From assembly GCA_017558005.1 (NCBI GenBank), contig JAFYWN010000017.1:1-49469 (forward strand): a stretch of DNA of 49,469 nt, in the 5' to 3' direction. The notes under the pieces were generated by a model. That model searched no databases. It saw only the letters and a program-made list of their open reading frames with translations, and was not told where the DNA came from. Shown here one piece after another: positions 41,567 to 49,469 of this stretch; position 1 is the first letter of the stretch, and every line of letters begins with the position of its first letter. The DNA is from Kiritimatiellia bacterium. GTDB lineage: Bacteria; Verrucomicrobiota; Kiritimatiellia; RFP12; DVOR01. The translations under genes were made by a program, and so were the position numbers.

Positions 41567-43311
41567 TTCGCCTCTCGCTTTCCACGACCCGTCGATGCGC
41601 CACCCTTCCGCGGCGGCTTGCCATTACGGCGCTTGGTCACAAAGGGCTTTTTGGCGCCACCGAAGCGTTTTCCGCCCTTCTTCCCGCCCTTCTTCGCATG
41701 CAAATCCTCCGAGGGGTCCACCAATTTGGGCTCCAAGGGGCGCCCATCAAACTCTGCCCCCGTCAAGGCCGACAAGACGCGACGACCATATTCAGCGCGC
41801 ACATCAAAGAAGGCAAATTCACGTTTGATATCAATCGCACCGATATCCGTGGCCTTAATCCCTGCGCGTTCACAAGCTAAACGCACCACCGCGCCCTCTT
41901 TCAGGCGGTCCAAACGTCCCACGCGAATCATGATCCGCTGACGTTCACCAAAGGCGGCATCCCGTTCTTCACGTGAAAGCGACATCGCAGGATTGATATC
42001 CCCTGCATCCTCATAGGCTTCCATCAAACCCGAAAGGCGCAGTTGCAACACTCGCGCAAGCAAATCCTCTGGCGTAAGCCCATTAATCATCGGCGCGACC
42101 GCGGGCAACAACTCCTGAATCGCAGGATTAATCTCCGTCACCTGGTGCACCTGTTCGGCCAACCAGAAGACGTGCTTCTGACGCACCTCATCGGCGGTCG
42201 GGATAGAACGCTGCTCGAAGCGCATCCCGCAGATGCGTTCAATCAAGCGCAGACGCGACTTTTCACGTTGCGTTACCAACGTAATAGAAACGCCACTCTT
42301 GCCTGCACGCGCCGTACGTCCGCTACGATGGGTGTAGACCGCAGGTTCATCTGGCAGATGATAATGAATCACATGCGTGATATCATCCACATCCAGACCG
42401 CGCGCCGCCACATCGGTAGCCACCAAGATCCGCACCGCCTTTTCACGGAATTTACGCATCACGGCATCACGTTGCGCCTGAGAGAGATCCCCGTGCAGCG
42501 CTTCTGCATAGACCCCATCATGCATCAAGCTCTCGCTCAACTTCTGGGTATCCACACGCGTGCGGCAGAAGACAAGACCATACATCTCGGGGACAAAGTC
42601 AATCACACGGCGTAAGGCATTATAACGATTGTGCTCGGCCACGGCATACGCATGGTGAACAATGTTGGCCTGCGCCTCATTGCGCGTCCCCACCGTAATT
42701 TCCAATGGGTCAGAGATATACGTCTGCGCGATCTTTTCCACCTCTGGTGGCATCGTCGCCGAGAAGAGCCACATCGCCGCCGCTTCAGGGGTCGCATCCA
42801 AGATAAACGTCAATTCATCGCGGAAACCGAGATTCAACATTTCATCTGCTTCGTCCAGCACGCAAATCTTCACCGATTCCAATGAGATTGCCTCGCGACG
42901 AATCAAATCACACAAGCGACCAGGTGTTGCCACCACCACCTGTGCACCGCGTTGCAACTTCAAGATTTGCTGACCGATTGGGGCGCCACCATAGCAGGCC
43001 ACCACCTTGATCTCAGGCAAATGCTTTGCAAATCGGGCCAATTCTTCACCGATTTGCAAGCAGAGTTCACGCGTCGGCGCCAAGATCAAGGACTGCACCT
43101 GTGCCGCCTCTGCCTGAGTATGGGCCAACAAAGGCAATCCATAGGCACAAGTCTTTCCCGTGCCCGTGGCGGCTAATGCGACGCAGTCCGGCGGATTTTC
43201 TGGCAACAACGCAGGGATCGCCTCAGCCTGAATTGGCATCGGCTCATCAAATCCAAGCCCTTCAACGGCGCGAAGCAATGCCGATGGCAACCCTAATTCA
43301 TTAAATGTCAT
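41563..43311 (-). CDS. deaD: DEAD-box RNA helicase with C-terminal RNA-binding domain (DeaD/CsdA-like)
   Basis: The 582-residue protein shows MPIQAEAIPALL, AATGTGKTCAYGLP (motif I), VLDEADEMLNLGF (motif II), SATMPPEV and HRSGRTARAGKSG. After the helicase core (about 1-370) come a DeaD-like dimerisation/linker region and a DbpA/CsdA-type RNA-binding domain (IMIRVGRLDRLKEGAVVRLACER and REFAFFDVRAEYG, family stretches around 460-530), ending in a basic tail. It aids 50S assembly, notably in the cold. I start at the ATG 43311 after AAGG; a TTG at 43332 is an alternative. Confidence 0.87.
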   Translation of the reverse strand: MTFNELGLPSALLRAVEGLGFDEPMPIQAEAIPALLPENPPDCVALAATGTGKTCAYGLPLLAHTQAEAAQVQSLILAPTRELCLQIGEELARFAKHLPEIKVVACYGGAPIGQQILKLQRGAQVVVATPGRLCDLIRREAISLESVKICVLDEADEMLNLGFRDELTFILDATPEAAAMWLFSATMPPEVEKIAQTYISDPLEITVGTRNEAQANIVHHAYAVAEHNRYNALRRVIDFVPEMYGLVFCRTRVDTQKLSESLMHDGVYAEALHGDLSQAQRDAVMRKFREKAVRILVATDVAARGLDVDDITHVIHYHLPDEPAVYTHRSGRTARAGKSGVSITLVTQREKSRLRLIERICGMRFEQRSIPTADEVRQKHVFWLAEQVHQVTEINPAIQELLPAVAPMINGLTPEDLLARVLQLRLSGLMEAYEDAGDINPAMSLSREERDAAFGERQRIMIRVGRLDRLKEGAVVRLACERAGIKATDIGAIDIKREFAFFDVRAEYGRRVLSALTGAEFDGRPLEPKLVDPSEDLHAKKGGKKGGKRFGGAKKPFVTKRRNGKPPRKGGASTGRGKREAK

Positions 43312-43328
43312 GTCAATTACCTTCTTAC

Positions 43329-44261
43329 TCAATGTCCTAAAATCGAACGGAACTCCTCCGTCAAGGGAGCCTTCAATGTCTTCCGTTCACCTGTCTGCGG
43401 GTGTTGAAACGTTGCGGTATACGCGTGCAAGAAATGCCGCGAAAGGGGCTGCTGTTTGGGTTGGCCCCCATAGCGTGTATCACCCAAGATGGGCACACCT
43501 GAAAACGACAATTGCGCACGAATCTGATGCGTCACACCTGTGTAAATGAGCACATCTAAGAGCGTACACTGTAATTCCCCGACGCGCACGGGATGCATGG
43601 GACGAAATTCTGTCACCGCACGCATGGGGCGTTTTACATCATGCCACTGCGAAGCATCCACCATCCGCCCGGGACAACGCGGGTTATGGGCTAACAAATG
43701 CTCCACTTTTGCGGCGGCGGTCACCTGACCCACCACCAATGCCCGATAGTGCTTCTCCACGGTTCGTGCTGCAAATTGCGCACGCATCGCGTCATACACC
43801 GCCTGTGTCTTTGCGGCGAGCACCAGACCTGACGTCCCGCAATCAATTCGATGCAGGATGCCACACGTGAGTGGCGTATCCCCAATGCCTTCCAATTCCG
43901 GCCACCGTGCCAATAACGCATTGGCGAGGGTATCGGTTTCATCAAAGTCATTGGGTTGGCAATTCATCCCCGCGGGCTTACAAAGGCCAATCAACCACTC
44001 ATCTTCATAGACCACCACCAGCGGCAGCGCCGCATTGGGTGAGAGACGAGCCACCTTGGGCTCTCCCTTCAAAACGTACGTCTGCGTTGCAGAAACGCGA
44101 TCGCCTTTTGAGCAAACGCGCCCATTGCACACCACATTTCCATCGTCAATCCACTTCCGAATCACCCGCTTTGACACCTCGGGATAACACGTCCCTAACC
44201 ATGCATCAATGCGACTTCCCTCGGCCGCCACCTCAGGCGTGCGTGTGACCTCCTCAGTCAT
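43329..44261 (-). CDS. RluA/RluD-family rRNA pseudouridine synthase
   Basis: The 310-residue protein has an S4 RNA-binding domain (about 10-70, RIDAWLGTCYPEVSKRVIRKWI) followed by the RluA-type catalytic domain, with the catalytic aspartate in LHRIDCGTSGLVLAAKT and GVTHQIRAQLSFSGVPILGD near the end. The S4 domain with RluA core points to an RluC/RluD type acting on 23S rRNA. The start ATG at 44261 overlaps the end of the upstream helicase gene by eight bases. The DEAD-box helicase gene follows after 17 bases. Confidence 0.88.
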   Translation of the reverse strand: MTEEVTRTPEVAAEGSRIDAWLGTCYPEVSKRVIRKWIDDGNVVCNGRVCSKGDRVSATQTYVLKGEPKVARLSPNAALPLVVVYEDEWLIGLCKPAGMNCQPNDFDETDTLANALLARWPELEGIGDTPLTCGILHRIDCGTSGLVLAAKTQAVYDAMRAQFAARTVEKHYRALVVGQVTAAAKVEHLLAHNPRCPGRMVDASQWHDVKRPMRAVTEFRPMHPVRVGELQCTLLDVLIYTGVTHQIRAQLSFSGVPILGDTRYGGQPKQQPLSRHFLHAYTATFQHPQTGERKTLKAPLTEEFRSILGH

Positions 44262-47200
44262 GGGGCACCTCAATGGCTTGATGATGACGGGTAAAGAGCA
44301 AAATGGTCCGAATCTTTGCCTCATCATACCCTGTCAACACCGCTAACGCCTTTCGATAATCCGTCATCTGCTTGCGATAGGCTTCCGTAACTTCAGCCGA
44401 GCGCGCGGTCTTAAAGTCGTAAATCACGGCTTCACGGCGTTCAGGGAAGAGGTGTGCGCGGTCAAACTGACCTGCACAGTAACGCAGTGAGCCATCATCC
44501 GAAACGGTCACCGAGAAGGGACGTTCACGCCACAATTCACAGGGTTCATTCGGCTTCTGGAAGACCGCTGGGAAGAGCTTTTCAGGGGGCGAATCGCTCC
44601 ACTCGACGGCCGAAAGTTGTTCGTGCACCGACACACCGAAGTGACGCGCAGCATTCCCGTGCTGTGCAAGCAGTTCCGTGATGGTCTTCGCCTTTGCACT
44701 TTCAGAAGGCAATCCCACCTCTGCCACATCCGTAGGCGCTTCGCGCTCCCACTGCGCCAGTTGAATCAACGTCTCTTCTGTGTTGTTCTCTTCCCCCTTA
44801 TGGGACTGCCACCACGTCGGATCTCCGTCATGATAACAGTCCACCGCGGGCACGACCGCCTTTTCAAAGGTTGGGAAGGTCACCTCAGTGTCAGCGATAC
44901 CCTTACACGACGGTGCGGCATCAACGTCAAACTTCTGATACAACCATCCTGCCACCGACGACAAAGTCTTTGCGGCGCTTTCGGGTGCCAATACGATTTG
45001 TTCGTAGCGTGCTCGCGTAATGGCCACATAGAGCATGCATAATGTGTCATACATTTTGTCATGCAGACGCGATTCGCGCGCCACCTTCATCGCGGGCAAG
45101 TGTCGGTAAGTCTCATTTAGGATTGGCTTTTCCAAGACCCAATCAAGCCCCGCCTCATGCGTTACATAACGTTCATCATTGATCTTACCAGCGAGCACGG
45201 TAAAAACCACATCATAGGTCAAGCCCTTCGAGTGGTGAATCGTCATCAAATTCACCACCTCATCCTCTGCGGAGCACTGCACCTGCAGTAATTCCAACAT
45301 CCGCTTCGCCTTGGTGGGGTCCACTGAACCCTGTTGGTCGACCTTCTCCAAGCCATGGCGCACGGCATCCAAGACATTTAAATCGAGTCCCGAGAGTCTC
45401 TTTCGGGCCGGCGACTTCTCCCCGAAGACCAAATCAATCCACGCCGCAAAGCCATGACGATTCACGCAGTGCATCCATTCGGTCAACGTCTCTTGCGGCG
45501 TTGCCTCCACCACGCCAATCTGTTGGGCTATGCCATAAGAGAGGGTTGAACGCGGATCGGCCATCCAGTGCAGTAAGTGAAGCACCAGAGTACCAATCGG
45601 CGTATCAACAATATTGCGCTTGCCATCCACCGCACAGGGCACGCCCTCTTGGCGGAGATAACGCAAAAGGCCCTTTTCACCCTGAAGGATGGTATTCGAG
45701 GGCGCCATCACCGCAATGGTACGATGTTGCCCCGCGACCTGACGCCATCGCGCCGCAATCATGCGCGCCGCCGAAATAATCCACTCCTCACGCTTCCCGC
45801 CTAAGGCCACCATTTGCACATAATTGGGCACATCCGAATGCGCGACATGGTCTTGCCACTGCTCATTCCAGCGCTTCAAATTCTCATACTGCCACGCGAT
45901 CTTCTCGTCAAACCTGACATCCAAGTTAAACTTCATGACCGTGTTGACAAACTTGATAATTGCCGGCCCCGAACGGTACGATTCCACGAGGGGGTTGCCT
46001 GCGGGGATGGCTGGCAAACGGCTCTGATCAGCAAATAAGGTCGGGTCTCCACCACGCCATGCGTAGATCGATTGTTTGGTGTCACCCACGTAGAAGAAGG
46101 TGCCATCCTCTTCTGCGGCCAATTCATGCGCCACCCCCGAAAGCACCTTCCACTGAGCCGTGCTGGTATCCTGAAACTCGTCAATCATCAAATGGCGAAT
46201 GGCCGTATCCAAACGGTACGTCACATAGAAGGCATTGGGGTTGCGCACGGAGAGATTCCCCCCAATCGCCTCTGAAAGCGTTCGCGTCACCCCATCAAAG
46301 GAGACCATGCCTGTCTCTTCGGCCAATTGGCGTTCTGCGGCCTTTAATGCTGTTAATGCACGATAGAGCGCTTGTGTGTGTTGCACCGTCTGCTCCACAT
46401 CACGCGCAATCAAATCCTGCCACAGCGCATCATAAATTTCCCGCAACGGTTCATCCAGCGTCACAAGCTTTTTGTAAAACGTAAATGCGCCATCGGTCGC
46501 GCAAGCGTTAAACGTCTCTTCCGACTTCCACTGTCCACCCCACAGCGTGTGAAGACGCCGCAGAGAGACGACCTCTGCATGATATTCAGCCAAAAGCGTG
46601 CGCAACCGCTTAATGCCGCTCTTGTTCGCCCCCTTCTCGCCTTCAAGCGCATCCAGCATCGCAAGTGCACGTCCCACCAAATCCTCTGGCCGCTCGCACC
46701 GCTTCGCATAGGGCTTTCCAATGCGCTCTAAATCCCCCCATCCATCTGGATGCGCTTGGATTGCCGAAGAATAGGCCATCCAAAATTGCTTCCACTGTTG
46801 CGACAACGGCGCAGACTCCGCCGTATGCGCATCTTGGATATCAAAGATACTCAAAAGTTCTCGGGTTGACCCCTTATCACTCTTCGCAAATGCTCTTCGG
46901 AGCATCTCATGCAAAAAGGCCTGACCCTCGGGACTATTTCCCCCGTCATAGAGTGTAAAGTCTGGGTCCAACCCCACTTCGTAGGCAAACAAACGCGCGA
47001 TTTTTGCAGAGAATGCATCAATCGTGGAGATTTGAAGTTGCGGCAATACCCTCAAAACACGCGCCAACGCTTGCTCACGCGTATAGGGCAATTTCCCGTC
47101 CAAAGAGTCATCCGTCAAGAGACGTTTAATCACGGCAGAGAAGATTTCACGCGTCGCAGGACGCGTAAAGGTAAGCGCACAAATCTCCTCTGGTGGCACA

Positions 47201-47295
47201 CCCGACATCACCAAACGGCAAAAGCGTTGCGACAAGGCATAGGTCTTACCACTGCCCGCTGAGGCGGAGAGATACTCTGACGTAATGGATTCCAT
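44254..47295 (-). CDS. UvrD/RecB-like (AddA-type) helicase-nuclease
   Basis: The 1013-residue protein has Walker A in SASAGSGKTYALSQRF (about 9-24), HLMIDEFQDTSTAQW (motif II), VGDTKQSIYAWRGG (motif III), and further on LMTIHHSKGLTYDVVF and YVAITRARY (motifs V and VI). The C-terminal PD-(D/E)xK nuclease domain has QFDRAHLFPERREAVIYDFKTAR, with the D-x-K pair. This is the layout of AddA/RecB, which processes double-strand ends for recombination. The usual partner (AddB or RecC/D) is not beside it. It lies 61 bases after der. I use the ATG 47295; a GTG six bases upstream is an alternative. Confidence 0.88.
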   Translation of the reverse strand: MESITSEYLSASAGSGKTYALSQRFCRLVMSGVPPEEICALTFTRPATREIFSAVIKRLLTDDSLDGKLPYTREQALARVLRVLPQLQISTIDAFSAKIARLFAYEVGLDPDFTLYDGGNSPEGQAFLHEMLRRAFAKSDKGSTRELLSIFDIQDAHTAESAPLSQQWKQFWMAYSSAIQAHPDGWGDLERIGKPYAKRCERPEDLVGRALAMLDALEGEKGANKSGIKRLRTLLAEYHAEVVSLRRLHTLWGGQWKSEETFNACATDGAFTFYKKLVTLDEPLREIYDALWQDLIARDVEQTVQHTQALYRALTALKAAERQLAEETGMVSFDGVTRTLSEAIGGNLSVRNPNAFYVTYRLDTAIRHLMIDEFQDTSTAQWKVLSGVAHELAAEEDGTFFYVGDTKQSIYAWRGGDPTLFADQSRLPAIPAGNPLVESYRSGPAIIKFVNTVMKFNLDVRFDEKIAWQYENLKRWNEQWQDHVAHSDVPNYVQMVALGGKREEWIISAARMIAARWRQVAGQHRTIAVMAPSNTILQGEKGLLRYLRQEGVPCAVDGKRNIVDTPIGTLVLHLLHWMADPRSTLSYGIAQQIGVVEATPQETLTEWMHCVNRHGFAAWIDLVFGEKSPARKRLSGLDLNVLDAVRHGLEKVDQQGSVDPTKAKRMLELLQVQCSAEDEVVNLMTIHHSKGLTYDVVFTVLAGKINDERYVTHEAGLDWVLEKPILNETYRHLPAMKVARESRLHDKMYDTLCMLYVAITRARYEQIVLAPESAAKTLSSVAGWLYQKFDVDAAPSCKGIADTEVTFPTFEKAVVPAVDCYHDGDPTWWQSHKGEENNTEETLIQLAQWEREAPTDVAEVGLPSESAKAKTITELLAQHGNAARHFGVSVHEQLSAVEWSDSPPEKLFPAVFQKPNEPCELWRERPFSVTVSDDGSLRYCAGQFDRAHLFPERREAVIYDFKTARSAEVTEAYRKQMTDYRKALAVLTGYDEAKIRTILLFTRHHQAIEVPHD

Positions 47296-47356
47296 AAACA
47301 CACCCAGACACCTTCACGGCGACAAGACGTCGCCGTGAAGAAGTAGTTTTGCCATT

Positions 47357-48919
47357 TTAGCGACGCGGACGACGCGACTTCGGCGTCAGATTATTCTTTC
47401 CGCGCCCCAACGAGGGCGGTCCCTTCCGCGCAGGACGTTTTCCTGCCCCTGCGCGACGCGGCTTCTGAATGGGACGACGCGGAGAACCGTCGGGTAAAGT
47501 GTTTTCATCCGGTTCAGCATCAGCCTCATCTGTTCCAGAGGCGCTGCCGCCCTTACCCGCAGACTTAACACGCGAGCGGAACTGCAGAATGATTGCCGCC
47601 CCCTCCAAATCAAACGCCTCACGGATATTACGAATCAAGAAGTCCTGGAAGGGTTTCGTTGCCAACCGCGCATCATTGACGAAGAGTCGCAGAATCATCG
47701 GGTTTGCCCCCGTCTGCGTGGCATAGTGAAAACGCATCTGACGCCCATTCTTACTCGGCATCTGCGTGCGCGTCATCGCCGCAGCGAGCGTACGATTCAA
47801 GACACCCGTCGGCAAGACGCGACGTTGGTGCTCAGCCACACGATCAATCTCTTCGATACTATTGCGCACATTGTAGCCATCCTGAGCACTCATGAAGACC
47901 ACCGGCACATGGCGCAGGTAAGGCAACATCTCACGCATATGCGCAATGGCCGCCGTCTCCGTGTACCCCTTAGCGCGCGCAATATCCCACTTATTCACCA
48001 AAATGATACACGCCTTCGCCTCACGTTGAATCATCGAAGCGATAAACTTATCCTGAGTGGTTGGCCCAATTTCAGCATCCATCACCAAAACTGCCACATC
48101 ACACTCACGCACCGCCTCTTCACTGCGGAAGAGCGAAAAACGTTCCACCGAGGTGTCAATCTTGTGCACATGGCGCATCCCTGCCGTATCGACCAACGTA
48201 TAATGACGCGCCGTCGGTCCCGTGCCAATTGTGAACGGCACATCCACGCAGTCACGCGTCGTCCCTGCCACATTACTCACAATCACACGATCACTGCGCA
48301 GAATACGGTTGATGTAACTGCTCTTACCCGCATTCGGGCGACCCACAATCGCCACGCGCAGCGGCTTCGCCGCCTCAGCCAATTCAGCCTCAGTCTTCGG
48401 TGGCAACACCTTTACCACCTCAGCCATCAATTCATCTACGCCACGATTATGTTGCGCCGAGACCACGAAGCGCGGGAAGACCAAGCGATCAAAATCCCCT
48501 GCTCCGCTCTCATGCTTCGGCAAGTCACACTTATTGATAGCCACGAAGCACGGGCGACCACTCTTGTGGACCAGGCGAGCCACCTCTTCATCCGCAGGTT
48601 GCAACCCCGCCTGTACATCCACCACCAAAATCACCGCAGCAGCATCAGCCAATGCCACATCCACCTGATCGCGCACCGCCATCTCAATGACATTATCCTC
48701 ACGCGTTCCATCAAAGAGACGAATACCACCGGTATCCACCAAATGGAAACTTTCATCATGCCATGCCACTTCACGCACAATACGATCGCGAGTCACACCA
48801 CTCTGGTCATGCACAATGGCAATACGACGATTTGCGATGCGATTAAAAAGCGCAGATTTACCAACATTCGGTCGTCCGACAATCACAACGGTACGACGAG
48901 GAGCTAATTCAGTATTCAT
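47357..48919 (-). CDS. der: Ribosome-assembly GTPase Der (EngA)
   Basis: The 520-residue protein holds two GTPase domains and a KH-like domain. The first has GRPNVGKSALFN, DTGGIRL and NKCD; the second has GRPNAGKSSYIN, DTAGMR and NKWD. The KH-like end contains MRFHYATQTGANPMILRLFVND. A Pro/Arg/Gly-rich tail of about 65 residues after the KH domain is longer than usual. Der is needed for 50S maturation. I start at the ATG 48919, ten bases after a perfect TATAAT, which makes the transcript nearly leaderless; ATGs further upstream fall in or before the promoter. Confidence 0.93.
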   Translation of the reverse strand: MNTELAPRRTVVIVGRPNVGKSALFNRIANRRIAIVHDQSGVTRDRIVREVAWHDESFHLVDTGGIRLFDGTREDNVIEMAVRDQVDVALADAAAVILVVDVQAGLQPADEEVARLVHKSGRPCFVAINKCDLPKHESGAGDFDRLVFPRFVVSAQHNRGVDELMAEVVKVLPPKTEAELAEAAKPLRVAIVGRPNAGKSSYINRILRSDRVIVSNVAGTTRDCVDVPFTIGTGPTARHYTLVDTAGMRHVHKIDTSVERFSLFRSEEAVRECDVAVLVMDAEIGPTTQDKFIASMIQREAKACIILVNKWDIARAKGYTETAAIAHMREMLPYLRHVPVVFMSAQDGYNVRNSIEEIDRVAEHQRRVLPTGVLNRTLAAAMTRTQMPSKNGRQMRFHYATQTGANPMILRLFVNDARLATKPFQDFLIRNIREAFDLEGAAIILQFRSRVKSAGKGGSASGTDEADAEPDENTLPDGSPRRPIQKPRRAGAGKRPARKGPPSLGRGKNNLTPKSRRPRR

Positions 48920-48929
48920 AACGCCATCC

Positions 48930-48938
48930 ATTATACCA
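48930..48938 (-). promoter_or_regulatory. Extended -10 promoter of the der operon, near-leaderless
   Basis: On the minus strand TGG (complement of 48936-48938) precedes a perfect TATAAT (complement of 48930-48935). The ATG of der lies ten bases further, so the leader would be no more than a few bases. No -35 of note and no Shine-Dalgarno site. Confidence 0.6.
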
Positions 48939-48977
48939 TAAAATAGAGCATCATCATTTCGCTCGCCACTTCTGCCA

Positions 48978-49069
48978 CGTGCGCTCAGGACTGCATGTGG
49001 TTTTCCGCGAGCCAAAATGCGCCCGGGCCCGAAGGGCAGCGGGAAACGCGATGCGGTCCTGAGCGCACG
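48978..49069. repeat. Large hairpin of about 92 nt in an intergenic GC island
   Basis: CGTGCGCTCAGGAC (48978-48991) pairs perfectly with GTCCTGAGCGCACG (49056-49069), and the stem continues with TGCAT against ATGCG, for 19 pairs in all. After a 3x3 internal loop, GTTTTCCGC (49000-49008) pairs with GCGGGAAAC (49039-49047), including one G-T pair. The 30-base loop is GC-rich. The two arms differ by only small changes, as for a palindromic intergenic repeat or a structured RNA. It lies just upstream of the der promoter. Confidence 0.8.
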
Positions 49070-49077
49070 CTAGCAGA

Positions 49078-49150
49078 GCACGGATATGTGCCCGTGCGAT
49101 GTAGCGTGCATGACTGTGCGACTCGTGGAGAACAACCGCGCCGCAGGCGC
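49078..49150. repeat. Two further hairpins and a motif shared with the left end
   Basis: GCACGG (49078-49083) pairs with CCGTGC (49092-49097), and GCGCC (49138-49142) with GGCGC (49146-49150). GTAGCGTGCA (49101-49110) is the exact reverse complement of TGCACGCTAC at 391-400. These repeat the texture of the non-coding stretch at 88-882. Confidence 0.55.
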
Positions 49151-49162
49151 TAATCCACTAAA

Positions 49163-49200
49163 AACAAAAAAGACACGCCGTCGGGGACGGCGTGCCGTTT
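49163..49200 (-). terminator. Terminator, active on either strand
   Basis: CACGCCGTC (49174-49182) pairs perfectly with GACGGCGTG (49186-49194) around GGG. On the minus strand it is followed by a TCTTTTTTGTTTTT run; on the plus strand by CCGTTTTTT. It most likely ends the minus-strand unit of the unknown gene and the micropeptide. Confidence 0.9.
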
Positions 49201-49214
49201 TTTGTTTATTTCCC

Positions 49215-49286
49215 TTAGAGCTTCAAAAGGAGCTTTTCAAGGATGACTCGTAGGAATTCCAAGAGCGGATCAAGAATTCGTTGCAT
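49215..49286 (-). CDS. Probable 23-residue amphipathic micropeptide
   Basis: On the minus strand GAGGAGGG (complement of 49291-49298) lies four bases before an ATG at 49286. The frame runs 23 codons to TAA at 49215-49217. The peptide begins MQRILDPLLEFLRVI and ends KLLLKL. Ten leucines and charged residues at 3, 6, 10, 13 and 17 put the charges on one face of a helix. It starts 14 bases after the stop of the unknown gene upstream and ends just before a strong terminator, so the two form one unit. Membrane-active toxins, assembly factors and regulatory micropeptides share this look; none can be chosen here. Confidence 0.65.
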   Translation of the reverse strand: MQRILDPLLEFLRVILEKLLLKL

Positions 49287-49300
49287 CACACCCTCCTCGA

Positions 49301-49469
49301 TTAACCTTCGGTCGTCTGTTCAGCCTGCGCTTCATAAGCGAGCGGCAAGGCATAACGGATAGTTGCGAGCTCACCAGTTGCCGTATTACGGGTGGCGAAG
49401 TAAAGGGTTGCCTGAATTCCCTCACCCATGACGGCGCTCGTATTCATGAAGACACTCGTACGAGCAGTA
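49301..49469 (-). CDS. C-terminal part of an unknown protein cut by the window end
   Basis: A minus-strand frame is open from the window edge to TAA at 49301-49303 and gives the last 55 residues of a protein. It includes GEGIQATLYFATRNTATGEL and IRYALPLAYEA and ends in a Gln/Thr/Glu-rich tail. Alternating residues suggest beta strands. I recognise no family. The micropeptide gene follows after 14 bases. Confidence 0.65.
   Translation of the reverse strand, partial: TARTSVFMNTSAVMGEGIQATLYFATRNTATGELATIRYALPLAYEAQAEQTTEG

Noticed and set aside
47726..48907. A 393-codon plus-strand frame opposite der
   Set aside because: His/Thr/Arg-rich antisense of the GTPase motifs, without a start signal.

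Overview
The window looks like a chromosomal segment of a Gram-negative anaerobe. The Gram-negative call rests on a Lol lipoprotein-export pair (17378-19326) and an O-antigen-ligase-like protein next to rmlA/rmlC (22435-25584). The anaerobe call rests on a class III ribonucleotide reductase with its activase and no aerobic reductase. Secreted GH31, sulfatase and C10 peptidase genes point to a host- or glycan-associated life. Together with a fused SecDF and a Gfo/Idh/MocA oxidoreductase this fits the PVC group (Verrucomicrobiota, Kiritimatiellota or Lentisphaerota), but no 16S or marker comparison was possible, so the taxonomy is an inference.

Layout. 1-937: tail of a plus-strand gene, then a non-coding GC-rich stretch with direct repeats and hairpins. 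938-5608: two secreted-protein genes, each with its own promoter and terminator (a von Willebrand A protein and a GH31 glycosidase with two sugar-binding modules). 5745-10310: four-gene operon (antiporter fused to a PTS EIIA domain, secreted unknown, VTT membrane protein, RsuA/RluB-type pseudouridine synthase). 10396-10848: a lone CsoR/FrmR-like regulator that lacks the metal cysteines. 10879-12315: secG-rpoZ-smpB-tatA. 12348-15930: a possible micropeptide, clpC and an orphan parA. 16077-20600: trpB, lolC/E-lolD and an MFS transporter. 20691-22202 (minus): C10 peptidase. 22435-26336: cell-surface polysaccharide cluster. 26314-32654 (minus): methyltransferase, M20 peptidase, sulfatase, NIF3-like and Gfo/Idh genes. 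32891-36034 (minus): yajC-secDF-tRNA-Ser(UGA) and a terminator. 36206-39317 (minus): nrdD-nrdG behind a promoter with paired NrdR-like boxes. 39788-48938 (minus): der, a RecB/AddA-like helicase-nuclease, an RluA-type pseudouridine synthase, two DEAD-box helicases and queD. 48978-49469: a large hairpin, a terminator, a second possible micropeptide and the end of an unknown gene.

The strongest cross-cutting signals are regulatory. Seven promoters have an extended -10 (TGn next to a TATAMT-like hexamer). In four of them the hexamer ends only 7-10 bases before the start codon with no Shine-Dalgarno site, which suggests leaderless mRNAs. Two very short ORFs with strong ribosome-binding sites encode amphipathic peptides of 23 and 25 residues. 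I see no CRISPR array, transposase, integrase or recognisable complete mobile element, and no clear new multi-gene system; the micropeptides, the GC-rich palindromic islands and the ligand-less CsoR-like regulator are the best candidates for something undescribed.
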